A program made the position numbers and the translations under genes. The notes under the pieces were generated by a model. It did no database searches and was not told the origin of the DNA. It saw only the letters and a program-made list of their open reading frames with translations. From Clostridium disporicum (GTDB taxonomy: Bacteria; Bacillota; Clostridia; Clostridiales; Clostridiaceae): a stretch of DNA of 64,000 nucleotides. This document shows, one piece after another, positions 55,284 through 63,928 of the stretch; within the stretch, counting starts at the first letter, position 1; each line of letters opens with the position of its first letter. The stretch is taken from assembly GCF_001405015.1 (NCBI RefSeq), contig NZ_CYZX01000014.1, positions 31,257 to 95,256 on the forward strand, read 5' to 3'.

Positions 55284-55912
55284 TAAATAAATCTATTTCT
55301 GATTTTTCCATAAGCTGATAAAGCTAAGGAATATGGTGCATCAAAAATGCTGTAGGATTCATCAGTGGAATAAAGATTATATAAAGGATATTTGTTGATT
55401 TTACCCTTATATAATAATGTTTTGTTTTCTAGGTCTAATAAATCCATAGGTCTAATAAGCTCTGGAAGCTTGTCCGTTTTGTAGATTCCAGATTCTATTA
55501 AAGCTTCAGCGACAAATTGTGAACAGAAATAATAATTTTCTCTTTTAATTGGTTTATTAAATAAAAGAGTAGCGGTCCCTAGTACGCTATATTTGTATTT
55601 TGACTTATCCATTAAAAATTTATCGATATGATTTTTTAATGAAGTATATTGTTCAGAAGTAACAGAAACCTTATATATTAGGCATTTACTTTCAGGAAAC
55701 ATTGAAAATACTCCTGAGTAAAGATTTTCTTCTACGAATCCAGCTGGAAGTACATATGCTGGATTTATACGTCCAAATGAATACATTGTTTGAAATGTCG
55801 GATCAAATGAGATAGATATATGTGCAAATTCTTTTTTTGTAAAGAATGAAATAACGTTAGAAAATAGAGTTCCAGTTTTTGAAAAAATTATGTAAATATC
55901 GTTATTAATCAA
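55283..55912 (-). CDS. YiiX/YebB-like permuted papain-fold hydrolase
   Basis: This 209-residue protein resembles the YiiX/NlpC-P60-like superfamily, in which His and Cys are in permuted order: KEFAHISISFD (His about 31) comes before YYFCSQFVAEALIESG (Cys about 127). Members are thought to act on amide or lipid-linked bonds. No signal peptide is visible, so it may be cytoplasmic. A GGGGGAGGGAA site precedes the ATG. Its stop codon touches the end of repeat copy A. Confidence 0.8.
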   Translation of the reverse strand: MINNDIYIIFSKTGTLFSNVISFFTKKEFAHISISFDPTFQTMYSFGRINPAYVLPAGFVEENLYSGVFSMFPESKCLIYKVSVTSEQYTSLKNHIDKFLMDKSKYKYSVLGTATLLFNKPIKRENYYFCSQFVAEALIESGIYKTDKLPELIRPMDLLDLENKTLLYKGKINKYPLYNLYSTDESYSIFDAPYSLALSAYGKIRNRFI

Positions 55913-56109
55913 TTTAATTCCCTCCCCCGTTTTATATATTCATATTTTACACCAAATTACCAGTAATGTTAATAAAAAATGAATAATTTTAATGAAAAGT
56001 AAATATAACAATAATAAAGTATTAATGGAAAAAATAATAGTAACATTTAACTTTATAAGTTATTTATGATAAAATAGTATAAATTAAATAAGAAAGTAAG
56101 GTACATATT

Positions 56110-56526
56110 ATGGAATACACATGTAAATTTGATGAAAAAGAATATATATTAAATGAAGAAAATCTATATTGTTTTTTTAATGATGAAGAAAATCCTATTA
56201 ATGATGTAGATGAAAAAAAGATTATAGAAATATTAAATAATAGTGATAAGGTAGACTTTTCTAAAGCATACTTTAATTTAGCTTGTGAGAATTGTCAAAC
56301 AGGAGTTGAAGAAAAGAAGAAATTCTTTGATTTCTTAGGATATAATTTTTATATTTTCACAAAGAATGGAAAATACGTTGTAAGCAATATAGAACCACAA
56401 TATGAAGGCTCAACATATGATAAGTTATATGCACTTGGTAAAGTTGATAACAGTTATTTAGTAACTATTAACGTATGTAAGCATTGTGGAGAATATTCAA
56501 TAGAGATAGAAGAGTTTGAACTTTAA
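56110..56526 (+). CDS. DUF3785-like small protein
   Basis: This 138-residue acidic cytoplasmic protein has two cysteine pairs, CENCQTG (about 59) and CKHCGEYSIEIE (about 127), which could bind zinc. The start DEKEYILNEENLYCFFNDEENP and the ending resemble the clostridial DUF3785 family as I remember it. No function is known. The upstream site (GAAAGTAAGG) is fair. It is a lone gene ending at a terminator. Confidence 0.7.
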   Translation: MEYTCKFDEKEYILNEENLYCFFNDEENPINDVDEKKIIEILNNSDKVDFSKAYFNLACENCQTGVEEKKKFFDFLGYNFYIFTKNGKYVVSNIEPQYEGSTYDKLYALGKVDNSYLVTINVCKHCGEYSIEIEEFEL

Positions 56527-56544
56527 TATAGTATATTAATAAAT

Positions 56545-56578
56545 AATGACTACCTAAATTATAGGTAGTCATTAAATT
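56545..56578. terminator. Bidirectional terminator
   Basis: AATGACTACCTA pairs with TAGGTAGTCATT. It serves the DUF3785-like gene and the minus-strand MATE gene. Confidence 0.85.
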
Positions 56579-56580
56579 TT

Positions 56581-57900
56581 TTAGCTAAGTAAATTTTTAA
56601 AACTTATTTTAATAGACCATACTGAGATTAATAAACAAATAGCTTCAGATAATATTGTTGCTATCCATATTCCATTTCCTCCGTATAGAATTATTGTAAT
56701 AATTAGTGTAATTATTATTATAACTAGTCCTCTAGATATAGAGATTAGTGTGGCTAGGATTGGTGATTCTATAGAAGAACAAAAACCAGATGATAATATA
56801 TTAAAGCCAACTAATAAAAATGATAATGAATATATTCTAAATATAATTATAGATTGATTTATTAGAGCACTATCATTTGATGCTATAAATACATTAATTA
56901 TAGATGGTGAAAATAAAATACATATAATAAATATTCCAACTGATACTATAGCTATAGTTTTTAAAGTAATACTAAATAAATATTTTAGTGATTTAACATC
57001 TTCTGAACCATAGTAAAAACTACATAAAGGTTGAGCACCTTGAGTAATTCCTATCATAGTCATAAGAACTAATGTAGACACATAACATATTACACTATAT
57101 GTAACTAATCCATTTTCACCTATAAATTTTAAAATGCTTTGGTTAAATATAAGAATAACTATTCCAGAAGTTAATTCTGTTATTCCATCAGGAAAACCTA
57201 TACTTATAATTCTTTTAAATATATTAAAAGAAGGTTTGAATTTAACAAATTTTAAAGTTGATATTGGCTTTAAAAAGTGCAATGTAAAAAATAAACAAGA
57301 TGCAACTTGAGATATTCCAGTAGCTATAGCAGCTCCTTTCACTCCAAATCCAAACTTTATCACAAATAAGTAATCTAATATAATATTGGTAATTGCTGAT
57401 ATAGAAACTCCTATTATTGCAAGGTTAGGAAAACCATCAGCTTTAGTTAATACTTCTAAACAGTAAGAAACTATAAAGAATCCATTAAAAAGTATTATTA
57501 TACTTAAATAGTCTTTTACCATTTTAAAAGTACTTTCAGTAGCCCCTAGAAAAATTGATATTTTATTTATAAATATTAAACTAAATGCTAATAAAATTAT
57601 TGAAAATATAATCATTATAGCTACATTAAAAGAAAAAATATTGTTTGCTTCATCTTTTTTATCTTGTCCTAGTCTTATTGAGATTAGAGTGGAAGTTCCT
57701 GTAGCGAAAAATATAGAAGATGCAAAAATTAAATTTACAAATGGCATAGCTATATTTACTGATGCTAGTGCAGTAGAACCAACTCCTTTTCCAACAAATA
57801 TTCCATCAATTATTGTATAAATCGAATAGACCCACATAGCAGTTACTGATGGAATAAGATTTCTAAAAAAGCTTTTTCTTAAAGTTTTATTATCAGTCAT
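56581..57900 (-). CDS. MATE family efflux transporter
   Basis: This 439-residue protein has about 12 helices, with LIPSVTAMWVYSIYTIIDGIFVG at the start and MIGITQGAQPLCSFYYGSED in the second half, like the MepA/VmrA-type MATE branch. It is the third MATE gene of the window and has no linked regulator. A TAGGAG site precedes the ATG. Upstream lies a partial copy of repeat family 2. Confidence 0.9.
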   Translation of the reverse strand: MTDNKTLRKSFFRNLIPSVTAMWVYSIYTIIDGIFVGKGVGSTALASVNIAMPFVNLIFASSIFFATGTSTLISIRLGQDKKDEANNIFSFNVAIMIIFSIILLAFSLIFINKISIFLGATESTFKMVKDYLSIIILFNGFFIVSYCLEVLTKADGFPNLAIIGVSISAITNIILDYLFVIKFGFGVKGAAIATGISQVASCLFFTLHFLKPISTLKFVKFKPSFNIFKRIISIGFPDGITELTSGIVILIFNQSILKFIGENGLVTYSVICYVSTLVLMTMIGITQGAQPLCSFYYGSEDVKSLKYLFSITLKTIAIVSVGIFIICILFSPSIINVFIASNDSALINQSIIIFRIYSLSFLLVGFNILSSGFCSSIESPILATLISISRGLVIIIITLIITIILYGGNGIWIATILSEAICLLISVWSIKISFKNLLS

Positions 57901-57920
57901 TCTATCACTCCTAAATTAAA

Positions 57921-57998
57921 CGGAAACTATTTCTTCTAGTGTTGAATTAGTAACTTTAAGTTACTAAATTGAAGTTTGGACTTTCAGTTAATGATAAC
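57921..57998 (+). repeat. Palindromic repeat family 2, partial copy
   Basis: Starts GGAAACTATTTCTTCTAG, then GTAACTTTAAGTTAC (57950-57964) and AAGTTTGGACTTTCAGTTA. The last part aligns with AGATTTGGACTTTTAGTTA at about 33948-33966. The right-hand AAATCAGAGATTT end is missing. Confidence 0.55.
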
Positions 57999-58085
57999 TT
58001 ATAATTTGCTAATGGTCAAAGTTATAAAAAAATGAATTAATATAAACAATAAGACAAAAGATATAGATTGAAGGGAGTGTGAAAT

Positions 58086-58238
58086 ATGAAAAAAGACCGT
58101 TGGGATAAGAACTCAAATACAAGTAATCCTATGCAAAAAGGAGCTAGAAGACAAAAACTACATCAAGATCAAGATAATGTAGGAAATGATAAAAATTCTC
58201 CTGCATATAAGAGCTTTGATGGAGAACCTTTAGATTAA
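58086..58238 (+). CDS. Small hydrophilic 50-residue protein
   Basis: An ATG at 58086 follows a GAAGGGAG site and opens a 50-codon frame ending at TAA 58236-58238, with a terminator-like hairpin after it. The product starts MKKDRWDKNSNTSNPMQKGA and ends SFDGEPLD. It is charged, has no membrane helix and is likely disordered. I do not recognise the family; small spore-associated or stress proteins of clostridia look similar, but that is a guess. Confidence 0.6.
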   Translation: MKKDRWDKNSNTSNPMQKGARRQKLHQDQDNVGNDKNSPAYKSFDGEPLD

Positions 58239-58252
58239 ATATGTGTAAATAA

Positions 58253-58322
58253 TAAAACGAGGCTATAAATTGATATATCTATGTATTAATTACTAGATTA
58301 AAATCATTTGGCCTCGTTTAAT
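58253..58322 (+). terminator. Long-loop hairpin after the 50-residue gene
   Basis: TAAAACGAGGC (58253-58263) pairs with GCCTCGTTTA (58311-58320) across a loop of about 47 bases, followed by a short T-rich tail. The loop is unusually long for a terminator. Confidence 0.55.
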
Positions 58323-58406
58323 TATTTTATACAAAATTTACATATTAATTATTTATTAAAATTGATTACACTGTTAGAATATAAGTGAGATTCTTAAGGA
58401 GGAATT

Positions 58407-59090
58407 ATGATGAAAAAAATTAAAAAGATAATGATATCAGCATTAGCTATAGTTATGTCAGTGGCTATGGTTGGTTGTGGAAACAGCAATGTTAAAACAG
58501 AAAATAATAATTCAAGTGATAATTCTACTACTCAAGTAGAAAGACCAGAAAATTTACCAATAGCTACTATAAAGGTTAAGGATTTTGGAACAATAGAAGC
58601 GGAACTGTATCCAGATAAAGCACCTAATACTGTAAATAACTTTATTGAGTTAGCTAATTCAGGATTTTATGATGGATTAACTTTTCATAGAGTAGTAGAA
58701 GGTTTTATGAATCAAGGTGGAGATCCAAAGGGTGATGGAACAGGAGGACCTGGCTATAGTATAAAAGGTGAATTTTCTGGAAATGGATATGAGGCTAATG
58801 ACTTAAAGCACACTACAGGAGTTTTATCTATGGCAAGAGCTCAAAATCCAGATTCAGCGGGAAGCCAATTCTTTATAATGGCAGCAGACGCTCCAAGTTT
58901 AGATGGGCAATATGCAGCATTTGGTAAGGTTATAAATGGGTTAGATGTTGTTGAGGCTATAAATAAAGCTGAAGTAGAAAAGAATAAAGCTACAGGAGAA
59001 AAATCAACTCCAGTAAATACTATTGTTATTGAAGAAATAAGAGTAGATACAAAAGGTGTAGAATATCCAGAAGCAGAAAAGATAAAGTAA
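58407..59090 (+). CDS. Lipoprotein peptidyl-prolyl cis-trans isomerase (cyclophilin)
   Basis: This 227-residue protein has a signal peptide with lipobox MVGC (Cys about 24), a polar linker, and a cyclophilin domain at about 48-220: YDGLTFHRVVEGFMNQGGDP (catalytic Arg), SMARAQNPDSAGSQFFI, and LDGQYAAFGKVINGLDVV. It should help fold proteins outside the membrane. AAGGAGG precedes two adjacent ATGs at 58407 and 58410; either could be used. Repeat copy B follows its stop. Confidence 0.93.
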   Translation: MMKKIKKIMISALAIVMSVAMVGCGNSNVKTENNNSSDNSTTQVERPENLPIATIKVKDFGTIEAELYPDKAPNTVNNFIELANSGFYDGLTFHRVVEGFMNQGGDPKGDGTGGPGYSIKGEFSGNGYEANDLKHTTGVLSMARAQNPDSAGSQFFIMAADAPSLDGQYAAFGKVINGLDVVEAINKAEVEKNKATGEKSTPVNTIVIEEIRVDTKGVEYPEAEKIK

Positions 59091-59119
59091 ATTTACTAAT
59101 TAAAATATAGAGAGTAAAT

Positions 59120-59339
59120 GAAAGAAATTGTTCGCGGAGCTCACAGGTGAAAGGTCGACTTCGTCGAAGTGAAAAGGCTACTAGCGTAGCGGGGAAAAGT
59201 TAACTTAAGTTAAAGTGAAAGGTACTAATGTAGACACTTTTCACTATTTCTATAGGCAATATTTTCACTGTCACGTCAGTGACATTTTCCCCTTTGACGA
59301 AGTCAAATTTTTCACCAAAGTGCTTCGCACTTTATTTAA
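59120..59339 (+). repeat. Palindrome-array repeat family 1, copy B
   Basis: Reverse-complement counterpart of 55064-55283. Units include GTCGACTTCGTCGA, GCTACTAGCGTAGC, TTAACTTAAGTTAA, GTCACGTCAGTGAC, TTTGACGAAGTCAAA and AAAGTGCTTCGCACTTT. Spacers are GTGAAAAG-like before the middle and CTTTTCAC-like after it. It sits between two convergent genes and ends at the stop codon of the response regulator gene. It fills the 59091-59339 gap. Confidence 0.85.
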
Positions 59340-60029
59340 TTATTGAATTTCTAATTTATATCCAAGTCCCCAGACAGTCTTTAAGAATTTAGGGGCTTTG
59401 GGATTATCTTCTATTTTATCTCTAAGTCTTTTTATATAAACCATAATAGTATTATCATCTATTGTGGTATTATTCCAAATTGTTTCGTATAATTGTTCCT
59501 TTGAAAAAACTTTATTTGGATTTTCTAATAAAAATTTAAGGAAAAGAACCTCTTTTGCCGTTAAATCAAGAGGTATATTATTTTTAAATATTTGAAAGTT
59601 ATTTTGACAAAATCTAAAAGGGCCAATGGTTAAATCAGGATTAATAGTTTTTTGATACATATTAGAACGCCTATAAAAAGCTTTAATTTTTGAAACTAAT
59701 AAATTAATACTGAAAGGTTTTGTTAGATAATCATCAGCTCCTAAGCCTAACCCTAATATCTTATTATGTTCTTCTTCTTTACCACTAAGAATTATTATTG
59801 GAGTGAAAATATTGTTATTTCTTATTTGACGTATAAGTTCAAAGCCGTCTATATCAGGCATAACTAAATCTATTATTATTGTATCGTATGAATATTTCTT
59901 TAATAGAAGTAAGGCTTCATTACCTGAAGTTGTTGCTGTTGTATTTATTTGCTCCCTAGCTAAGGCTGTTCTTAAAGCTTTTTGGATTAATAGATCATCA
60001 TCAATTAAAAGTACGTGTTCTTTAAACAT
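59340..60029 (-). CDS. OmpR/PhoB family response regulator
   Basis: This 229-residue regulator has a receiver domain with phospho-acceptor Asp54 (IIIDLVMPDIDG), acidic pair DDD near 10-12, and Lys about 105 in DYLTKPFS. A C-terminal winged helix follows (LTAKEVLFLKFLLENPNKVFSKEQL, then TVWGLGYKL). OmpR-type proteins bind tandem direct repeats. It is divergent from the histidine kinase gene 145 bp away, its likely partner. Confidence 0.93.
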   Translation of the reverse strand: MFKEHVLLIDDDLLIQKALRTALAREQINTTATTSGNEALLLLKKYSYDTIIIDLVMPDIDGFELIRQIRNNNIFTPIIILSGKEEEHNKILGLGLGADDYLTKPFSINLLVSKIKAFYRRSNMYQKTINPDLTIGPFRFCQNNFQIFKNNIPLDLTAKEVLFLKFLLENPNKVFSKEQLYETIWNNTTIDDNTIMVYIKRLRDKIEDNPKAPKFLKTVWGLGYKLEIQ

Positions 60030-60174
60030 TAAATGTCCTTTCTAAATAAACTATATTAATTTAATAGATGTAAAAAATTAATATATAACTATGATATAAT
60101 TGTTAATTATTTGACTTTTATAATATATAACTCATTATAAGCGAATATAGAATATTACTTCAAGAGGTAAAGAT

Positions 60175-61887
60175 ATGTTAGAAAAAAGAAAGTTTAGGTA
60201 TAAAAGTATTATATGGATATATGGAATTGTAATATTAACAATAATGATTGTTATCTGGATGATATATATCAATCAAAGGAATACCTTAATAGCTTTAAGA
60301 AGTGATGAGATGATTTCTATAGCAAAGATTTCAGCTAATAATTTAAAGACATATTTTGATGAAAAAATAGATTATTTAAATGGTGTATTTCAAATAGATG
60401 ATGATTTATTAGAACAGGGAATAGATATAGAAGATTACATAGGAAATAAGATACTATATATAAATGAAAATAATAGTGATTATGAAGGAAAGCTAAGTTA
60501 TATACCTTATGAGCTATTTGATAAATATAATATAAATAAAGATGAATTAAAAGAATGCGAAATTGGACCTGTGGTATTTACTAAAGAGAATAACTATGTG
60601 ATACAGATAATAAAACCTATTTTCTCAAAATACAAAATTCAAGGAGCTGTACTAGTAGAATATTTATTAGATGAAGTTTATAAGGAAACTTTAGGGGAAA
60701 TACAAGTCGGTGAATATGGTTATTGTACATTAAAAGATAGGTCTGGAGCCATATTAATGCATGGAGATAAGAAGCAGATAGGACTAGATTCACTAAAAGA
60801 TAGACAAGAGAAGTATCCACAATTAGATCCAGCTGGAATAGATAGATTAGTTACTAATCAATTAAGTGGTAAGACAGGTAGTGATATAGTAAAGTCCTAT
60901 TGGTGGGGAGAAGATGAAATAAAACAAGTAAAGAAGATAATTGGATATGCCCCTGTAGATATAGGGGAACATAGGTGGGTTATAAGCGCTATTACATCTT
61001 ATGATGAAATAGCACGTCCTTTAGATAAAATATTTTATTTCATAATAGGATTAGGAGTTATCTTATTAGTATTAATAGTCAGCTTTATAGTTTTTATTAT
61101 TAAGATGAAAAATCAACAAGAAAAAATTATATTAGAACTAAAATATTCAGAAGAAATAAATAAGACTACTAATATGCTTAGAAAGCATGAAGAAAAGTTA
61201 AGTAAGATTAATAGTATACATACTTTAGGAATGATGGCTAGTACAATAGCCCATGAATTCAAAAATTTATTAACACCAATTTTTATTTATAATGAACTAT
61301 TAATGAATAGCCTAAAAGATAATAATGAGGCTATAGATGATTTAAAAGAAATTAAATTAGCAGCAGATAACTGTTTAGAGTTATCTAAAAATATATTAAT
61401 GTACTCAAAAGAAGGTGGGGAAGAAACTACTGAGTGGTTTAATAGTACTGAGGAAATAAAAAAAATACTAAATATCTTAAAAACTATAGTACCACCTAAT
61501 ATACAAATAGATAATTTAATTTTAGATAAATCAATTTATATATATGGCAATAGAAGAGAATTAAAACAAATAATCTTAAATATATGCACTAATGCATACC
61601 AGGCTATGGAAAGTAGTGGTGGAGTTATACAAGTTAAATACTATTTAGAGGACAATAAGGCTATTTTAATTGTTAATGATAATGGGGAAGGTATTGAAGA
61701 TGAAGCAAAAAATAAAATATTTGAGCCTCTTTATACGTCTAAAGGAAATAATGGTAATGGGTTAGGATTAAGTATAGTAGTAGAATTATTGAAAAAAATT
61801 AATGGAACAATACAGATTGAAAGCACTAGAGGTTTAGGAACAACGGTAAAAATAGAATTTTATAATATAGAAAGTGATAATTCTTAA
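60175..61887 (+). CDS. Cache-domain sensor histidine kinase
   Basis: This 570-residue membrane kinase has a helix at about 12-31, an extracellular Cache-type sensor (about 35-280, with EYGYCTLKDRSGAILMHGD) and a second helix at about 287-310. The kinase core has phospho-acceptor His360 (TIAHEFKNLLTP), N-box NICTNAYQAMESSGG, G1 DNGEGIEDEA and G2 GNGLGLSIVVEL. Cache domains often bind dicarboxylates, amino acids or other small molecules. It probably signals to the divergent OmpR-type regulator and controls the reductase gene downstream. An AGAGGTAA site precedes the ATG. Confidence 0.9.
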   Translation: MLEKRKFRYKSIIWIYGIVILTIMIVIWMIYINQRNTLIALRSDEMISIAKISANNLKTYFDEKIDYLNGVFQIDDDLLEQGIDIEDYIGNKILYINENNSDYEGKLSYIPYELFDKYNINKDELKECEIGPVVFTKENNYVIQIIKPIFSKYKIQGAVLVEYLLDEVYKETLGEIQVGEYGYCTLKDRSGAILMHGDKKQIGLDSLKDRQEKYPQLDPAGIDRLVTNQLSGKTGSDIVKSYWWGEDEIKQVKKIIGYAPVDIGEHRWVISAITSYDEIARPLDKIFYFIIGLGVILLVLIVSFIVFIIKMKNQQEKIILELKYSEEINKTTNMLRKHEEKLSKINSIHTLGMMASTIAHEFKNLLTPIFIYNELLMNSLKDNNEAIDDLKEIKLAADNCLELSKNILMYSKEGGEETTEWFNSTEEIKKILNILKTIVPPNIQIDNLILDKSIYIYGNRRELKQIILNICTNAYQAMESSGGVIQVKYYLEDNKAILIVNDNGEGIEDEAKNKIFEPLYTSKGNNGNGLGLSIVVELLKKINGTIQIESTRGLGTTVKIEFYNIESDNS

Positions 61888-61897
61888 CAAATTTTAA

Positions 61898-61950
61898 GAA
61901 TTTAGTCAGAATTTATATAGAATTTATCTCTATACTTAAACGTGTATGAT
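61898..61950 (+). promoter_or_regulatory. Promoter with three 11-bp-spaced GAATTTA repeats
   Basis: GAATTTA begins at 61898, 61909 and 61920, exactly 11 bp apart, the classic spacing of OmpR-family binding sites. The third copy overlaps the expected -35 of a promoter whose -10 would be TATGAT (61945-61950). Confidence 0.7.
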
Positions 61951-61986
61951 AAAAAAATATCAATATATTGTTAGGGGAGAGATAAA

Positions 61987-63747
61987 ATGAAAAAGAAATT
62001 TTTATCTGTTTTTTTAGCGTGTGCAATGGCATTAACATTTGTAGCATGCGGTAATAATGAAAACAAGAATAGTAATGCTAATAATACTTTTGTAGCTGGT
62101 ACATATGAAGGTACAGCTAAAGGATTCGGTGGAGAAATTAAGGCAACTATTAAATTATCAGATTCTAAAATTGAAGAAATAGTTGTTGTAGGAGATAAAG
62201 AAACTCCAACTATAGGGGGAGTAGCAATTGAAAGTATGCCACAAGATATGTTAGCAAAACAAATTGCTAATGTTGACATAGTTTCAGGTGCAACCGTAAC
62301 TAGTAATGCTGTTATTGAAGCTGTTACAGCAGCATTTGCTAGTGCTGGAATAGATGCTTCAACTTTAGTATCACAAGAAGGTTCAGCTACAGAAAAGACT
62401 GAAGAGACTTTAAATGTGGATTGTGTAGTTGTAGGAGCTGGTGGAGCTGGTATGACAGCTGCTTTAGAAGCAAAGGCTGCAGGTTTAAATGTAGTTATAG
62501 TTGAAAAGATGGCTATGGCTGGTGGTAACTCAGTAAAAGCTACAGGTGGAATGAATGCTGCTGAGACAGATGTGCAAGAAGCATATGGCGTTGAAGATAG
62601 TGTTGAAGTTTTTGTTGAAGACACTATGAAGGGTGGATACGAACTTAACAACCGTGAATTAGTAACTAAAATGGCTGAAGAGTCATCTGATGCTATAGAG
62701 TGGTTAGAAGAAATAGGAGCGCCATTACCTGAATTATCTTTCTCAGGTGGAGCAACTAATAAGCGTATACATAGACCAGAAGGTGGAGAACCTGTTGGAA
62801 GTTTTATAGTTGATGCATTAATTAAAAATGTAGAAGAGCAAGGCATAGAAATAATATACAATACTGAAGCTAAAGAGATATTAACAGCTGATAATGCTGT
62901 AGCTGGAATTAAGGCTGAAGGTAAAGATAAAAATTATACTATAAATGCACAAGCTGTTATCTTAGCAACTGGTGGATTTGGTGCTAATGAAGATATGTAT
63001 ACTCAATATAGACCGGAATTAAAAGGATTCGTAACTACTAATACTCCAGGAGCTACTGGTGATGGTATAACTATGGCCGAAGCTGTAGGTGCGAACTTAG
63101 TTGACATAGAACAAATTCAAATTCACCCAACAGTTGAACAAACAACTAGTTTATTAATAACTGAGTCAGTTCGTGGTGGTGGAGCTATATTAGTCAATAA
63201 AGATGCCAAGAGATTCGGTAATGAATTACTTACTAGAGATGTTGTTTCAGCATCTATAATAGAGCAAGAAGATGGATATGCATATACTATCTTTGATCAA
63301 CAATTAAGAGATAGCTTAAGTGCTATAGAAAAATATGTTGAAAATAATATAGTTGTTCAAGCAGATACAATAGAAGATTTAGCTAAAGAATTAGGATTAG
63401 ATGAAGCTACATTAGTCTCTACAGTAAATACATGGAATGAAGCTGTAGCTAATCAAAATGATGCTGAATTTGGAAGAAATACTGGGATGGAAAAAAATAT
63501 ATCAGTAGGACCTTTCTATGCTATAAAAATTGCACCAGGTGTACATCACACAATGGGTGGAGTTGAAATAAATACAAATGCAGAAGTTATTTCTAAAGAA
63601 GATACAGTAATACCAGGATTATTCGCAGCAGGTGAAGTAGCTGGTGGAGTTCATGGTGGAAATAGAATTGGAGGAACTGCTGTTACTGATTTCGTTGTGT
63701 TTGGACGTATAGCAGGACAATCAGCAGGTAAATTTGTAAATAGATAA
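61987..63747 (+). CDS. Extracytoplasmic FMN/FAD fumarate-reductase-like lipoprotein
   Basis: This 586-residue protein has a lipoprotein signal (FVAC, Cys21). An FMN-binding domain follows (about 37-120) with DIVSGATVTS, whose threonine (about 105) may bind FMN covalently. The rest is a flavocytochrome-c-type FAD domain (about 138-586): VVVGAGGAGMTAALEAKAAG, AMAGGNSVKATGGMNA, QIHPTVE and FGNELLTRD. There is no haem domain. Relatives reduce fumarate, urocanate or similar acceptors outside the cell with electrons from membrane flavin carriers. The substrate here is unknown. It is probably controlled by the adjacent two-component pair. An AGGGGAGA site precedes the ATG. Confidence 0.9.
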   Translation: MKKKFLSVFLACAMALTFVACGNNENKNSNANNTFVAGTYEGTAKGFGGEIKATIKLSDSKIEEIVVVGDKETPTIGGVAIESMPQDMLAKQIANVDIVSGATVTSNAVIEAVTAAFASAGIDASTLVSQEGSATEKTEETLNVDCVVVGAGGAGMTAALEAKAAGLNVVIVEKMAMAGGNSVKATGGMNAAETDVQEAYGVEDSVEVFVEDTMKGGYELNNRELVTKMAEESSDAIEWLEEIGAPLPELSFSGGATNKRIHRPEGGEPVGSFIVDALIKNVEEQGIEIIYNTEAKEILTADNAVAGIKAEGKDKNYTINAQAVILATGGFGANEDMYTQYRPELKGFVTTNTPGATGDGITMAEAVGANLVDIEQIQIHPTVEQTTSLLITESVRGGGAILVNKDAKRFGNELLTRDVVSASIIEQEDGYAYTIFDQQLRDSLSAIEKYVENNIVVQADTIEDLAKELGLDEATLVSTVNTWNEAVANQNDAEFGRNTGMEKNISVGPFYAIKIAPGVHHTMGGVEINTNAEVISKEDTVIPGLFAAGEVAGGVHGGNRIGGTAVTDFVVFGRIAGQSAGKFVNR

Positions 63748-63874
63748 TACAAATAAATTTTACAGATGTTTAATATAAAACTATAAAGATAATATAATAA
63801 CCCCTAAAATTTTATAATATAGTGCTGTTAATATAAAAATAGTAAAATTTGTTTTATTAAATAAATTAAGAAAG

Positions 63875-63928
63875 GGGCTGTCTCTGAAATGATTTTTAAA
63901 ATCATTTCAGTAGACGGTCTTTTTATTT
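63875..63928 (+). terminator. Long hairpin, probable terminator
   Basis: TGAAATGATTTT pairs with AAAATCATTTCA, extended outward by CTGTCT with AGACGG (G-T pairs), then TCTTTTT. It follows the reductase gene by about 125 bp. Near the right edge, an AGGAGG at 63990-63995 suggests that another gene starts just outside the window. Confidence 0.75.

Noticed and set aside
61971..62861. 296-residue minus-strand open frame
   Set aside because: It is the antisense shadow of the FMN/FAD reductase gene, is Ser/Thr/Pro-rich as expected from such shadows, and lacks a ribosome binding site.
63875..63928. Hairpin resembling an insertion-sequence terminal repeat
   Set aside because: The sequence is a single stem with a T tail and no transposase fragment is seen nearby; terminator is the simpler reading.
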